A stretch of 6,379 bases of DNA. It comes from an uncultured Acidimicrobiia bacterium (GTDB lineage Bacteria; Actinomycetota; Acidimicrobiia; IMCC26256; CALEDW01). The position numbers and the translations under genes are program-made. How positions within the stretch are numbered: the first letter of the stretch is position 1; each line of letters starts with the position of its first letter. Below the pieces are notes generated by a model, which did no database searches, was not told the DNA's origin, and was given only the letters and a program-made list of their open reading frames with translations. Shown here one piece after another: positions 4,847-6,379 of this stretch. The stretch spans positions 1 through 6,379 of the forward strand of contig CALEDW010000104.1 in NCBI GenBank assembly GCA_937949585.1. The letters are read 5' to 3'.

Positions 4847-6187
4847 GTGACGAGTACCGCAGGACGCGACGGGCTGGGCCTGCTGGCCGGGGTGCTGGCC
4901 GGGCTCGCAACCCTGGCGGCGGTGGCGACGGTGCTGCCGACCCGACCGGCGGCCGGCAGGGCGGCCGCCGCGCCTCCCGCAGGGTTGCACGACGCAGGCG
5001 CCCACGCTGCGGTGCCGGGGGGCGACTGGTCGCCCACCCGGTACGACACCTGCCCGAAAGCCCTCCACGACCGGTACCGGGTGCGCGGCCCGGACGGCCG
5101 CTGGTATCCCACCTGGCACCCACCGACCGTGATCGATCCCGCCACCGGCCGGCGCTGCACCTTCGGACACGAGCACGGCCGCAACCCCCGCAACTCGAAG
5201 CTGTGGCCCTGGATCCGGGAGCTGCAGGGCGGGATCCCGTTCGGGTACGCGAACGCGAAGCTCGACGAGTGGCACGCGGCCCAAGGGATCACCGGGGCGA
5301 TGCGCCACGAGGATCACGTCGGTCACAAGATCGAGTGGCAGAACGACGTCCGGCTGCACTACTCGATCCACGGCCGGCGGGTGCCGATCGAGCCCCCCGT
5401 GAGCTGCGATGTGCTCGGGAAGCTCCACCAGGGCACCCACTCGCCGGACGCGTTCTCGATGAACCTCCACGAGCTGGCCTGGTTCGCCCGCTGCACCGAC
5501 GGGACCGAGATGGCCCTCACCGTGCTCAGCGCCATCGGCACCCCCGGTTCGTTCCACCGCTCCTGTGGCCGGGGTGTGGAGGTGGTGGTCGACCCCACGC
5601 CTCCCCCGCCGGTCGTCCGGGGCCGGGGGGTGCGCTTCATCCCCGACCGCACCTGCGTGGAACGCCACATCCTCGTGCCCGCCGGACGGTTCTCCCAGTT
5701 CTCACCCGGGCTCTACGAGGACTGGCTCACCGCAAACGAACTGCGCAGCGCCGACGGGCGCCGGCTCGCCTACTGGGACCCGCACTTCGCGGTGTTCAAC
5801 CCCGCCCGGTACCACGACCCGGCCCGGCCCGGCGGTCTCGGCCGCACCGTCACCGCCTGCTGGGAGCGGCTCGGTGAACGGCGCGCCCGGGGCGGCCCCT
5901 GTGAGGGCGTGCCGCCGGGACTGGCCTGGGACCACCCCGACTCCCCGTTCAACGGCGCACACCGGGAGATGTACGTCAACCAGCTCTGGATCACCAACCG
6001 TGACGGGCCGGCGGTGTGGTACTCGGACCCCTTCGGCGGCCGGGCCCGCCGCACCCCGTTCCCCGGTGCCATCCGCCAGGTGATCGCAGTGATCGACACC
6101 ACCCGTCCCTGGCCGCTGGAGTCGCAGGCGTTCGGTGCCACCCGCCCCTACGACAGGCCCGGCTCCGGGGTGCACGCCCCGAACTGA
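4847..6187 (+). CDS. exported His/Cys-rich protein of unknown function
   Basis: This 446-residue protein belongs to no family I can name with confidence. The start is GTG 4847; the ATG two bases upstream is followed at once by TGA and cannot be used. Residues 9-30 are hydrophobic (LGLLAGVLAGLATLAAVATVL) with only Arg7 before them, followed by an Ala/Pro-rich stretch to about residue 46, suggesting a signal peptide or N-terminal anchor. The mature part holds exactly eight cysteines (69, 104, 187, 216, 240, 270 and two near the RARGGPC region), compatible with four disulfides. It has unusually dense histidine motifs: FGHEHG (H108, H110), RHEDHVGH (H154, H157, H160), HYSIH (H171, H175), HQGTH (H194, H198) and NLHE (H208). 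These suggest a metal-binding or catalytic site, but none is a true HExxH zincin motif. A Pro-rich segment (250-255) separates the His-rich half from a C-terminal half containing GPAVWYSDPFG and a PGAIRQVIA segment. It lies behind the dtd hairpin, so it is probably transcribed separately. Confidence 0.85.
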   Translation: MTSTAGRDGLGLLAGVLAGLATLAAVATVLPTRPAAGRAAAAPPAGLHDAGAHAAVPGGDWSPTRYDTCPKALHDRYRVRGPDGRWYPTWHPPTVIDPATGRRCTFGHEHGRNPRNSKLWPWIRELQGGIPFGYANAKLDEWHAAQGITGAMRHEDHVGHKIEWQNDVRLHYSIHGRRVPIEPPVSCDVLGKLHQGTHSPDAFSMNLHELAWFARCTDGTEMALTVLSAIGTPGSFHRSCGRGVEVVVDPTPPPPVVRGRGVRFIPDRTCVERHILVPAGRFSQFSPGLYEDWLTANELRSADGRRLAYWDPHFAVFNPARYHDPARPGGLGRTVTACWERLGERRARGGPCEGVPPGLAWDHPDSPFNGAHREMYVNQLWITNRDGPAVWYSDPFGGRARRTPFPGAIRQVIAVIDTTRPWPLESQAFGATRPYDRPGSGVHAPN

Positions 6188-6188
6188 G

Positions 6189-6220
6189 CGGCTCCGGCAC
6201 GCCCGCGAGTCCGGCGGCCG
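6189..6220 (+). terminator. weak hairpin after the exported-protein gene
   Basis: CGGC (6189-6192) and CCGG (6194-6197) can pair with GCCG (6217-6220) and CCGG (6211-6214), giving two 4-bp stems around a small internal loop and a 13-nt apical loop. It begins directly after the stop codon at 6185-6187 and has no T-tract. The pairing is short and could be chance in such GC-rich DNA; position is the main argument for it. Confidence 0.25.
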
Positions 6221-6229
6221 GGTGGGGGC

Positions 6230-6243
6230 TAGCCTGCCGGCGG
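6230..6243 (+). promoter_or_regulatory. -10 box TAGCCT of a putative leaderless promoter
   Basis: TAGCCT at 6230-6235 is identical to the box at 386-391 and ends 8 nt before the GTG at 6244 (7 nt in the first case). The preceding G-run and the lack of a Shine-Dalgarno at normal spacing fit a leaderless start. No obvious -35 hexamer is seen 16-18 bp upstream. The recurrence of the same hexamer at the same distance in two unrelated intergenic gaps is the best evidence that it is functional. Confidence 0.55.
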
Positions 6244-6379
6244 GTGCGCCGCCTCGACTCGACCCACTCGGTGTGGCTCTTCGACGAAGAGCGGCACCGG
6301 TTCCGCCGGCTCCCGCACGGATTCGACCCCGACGGGCCGGCCCTGGAGTCCGACTGGCAGCCGTACTTCGCGCTCGAGG
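6244..6379 (+). CDS. start of an unidentified conserved-looking gene (3' end missing)
   Basis: From the GTG at 6244 the frame stays open to the window edge, giving the first 45 residues. It begins MRRLDSTHSVWLFDEERHRF, continues through an RRLPHGFDPDGP segment, and ends at WQPYFALE. There is no signal peptide and the composition is that of a soluble, charged protein with several aromatic residues, consistent with genuine coding rather than a GC-driven shadow frame. The start is favoured by the TAGCCT box 8 nt upstream and by its being the first in-frame start after the upstream gene ends. I do not recognise a domain in this fragment and assign no function. The 56-bp gap to the preceding stop, together with its own promoter box, suggests an independent transcription unit. 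Confidence 0.6.
   Translation, partial: MRRLDSTHSVWLFDEERHRFRRLPHGFDPDGPALESDWQPYFALE

Noticed and set aside
5300..5490. Zinc metalloprotease HExxH motif in the exported protein
   Set aside because: HEDHV and HELAW look similar, but the fifth residue is Val or Trp rather than His, so neither is HExxH.
4270..5668. Two minus-strand open frames opposite dtd and the exported-protein gene
   Set aside because: Both oppose coding sequence with a far better protein-like composition and start/promoter context, and neither shows a recognisable motif.
1..6379. tRNA or rRNA genes, insertion sequences, att sites, CRISPR arrays or a defence cluster
   Set aside because: I looked on both strands for cloverleaf or CCA-type ends, terminal inverted repeats with transposase motifs, and regularly spaced repeats, and saw none; composition is uniform along the window.

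Overview
The window reads as chromosomal DNA of a very high-GC actinobacterium. An Acidimicrobiia-like lineage is my best guess, for four reasons: the extreme GC bias, the frequent GTG starts, the lipoprotein tether rich in Thr/Ser/Pro, and TAGCCT-type -10 boxes placed only 7-8 nt before GTG codons. This is inference from style; no rRNA or other decisive marker is present. All convincing genes lie on the + strand and are tightly packed.

Layout. Positions 1-345 hold the 3' part of a NUDIX hydrolase resembling CoA pyrophosphatases. Positions 399-1471 hold two overlapping genes (ATGA overlap) for small secreted proteins, probably lipoproteins. I recognise neither by family, but they are visibly paralogous: 20 identities over an ungapped 62-residue stretch, and two cysteines at matching positions. 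A 134-bp regulatory gap (1472-1605) holds two perfect dyads and a -10-like box. Positions 1606-4788 are a compact purine/translation operon: guaB3 (IMP dehydrogenase-like, no CBS domains), guaA (GMP synthase, 8-bp gap) and dtd (D-aminoacyl-tRNA deacylase, 4-bp gap). A hairpin follows dtd. Positions 4847-6187 encode a 446-residue exported protein of unknown function with His-rich motifs and eight cysteines. From 6244 to the right edge runs the beginning of another unidentified gene, preceded by a clear leaderless-type promoter.

How the genes work together. GuaB3 is of the IMP-to-XMP dehydrogenase superfamily and GuaA aminates XMP to GMP, so their coupling suggests that this GuaB3 feeds GuaA directly. 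Dtd, which clears D-amino acids from mischarged tRNA, is probably a translational hitch-hiker. The lipoprotein pair and the His/Cys-rich exported protein act outside the cytoplasm and have no evident link to purine metabolism.

I did not find a defence system, mobile element, CRISPR array or RNA gene. The parts most worth a second look are the tandem lipoprotein paralogues, the exported His/Cys-rich protein, and the promoter and dyad architecture.
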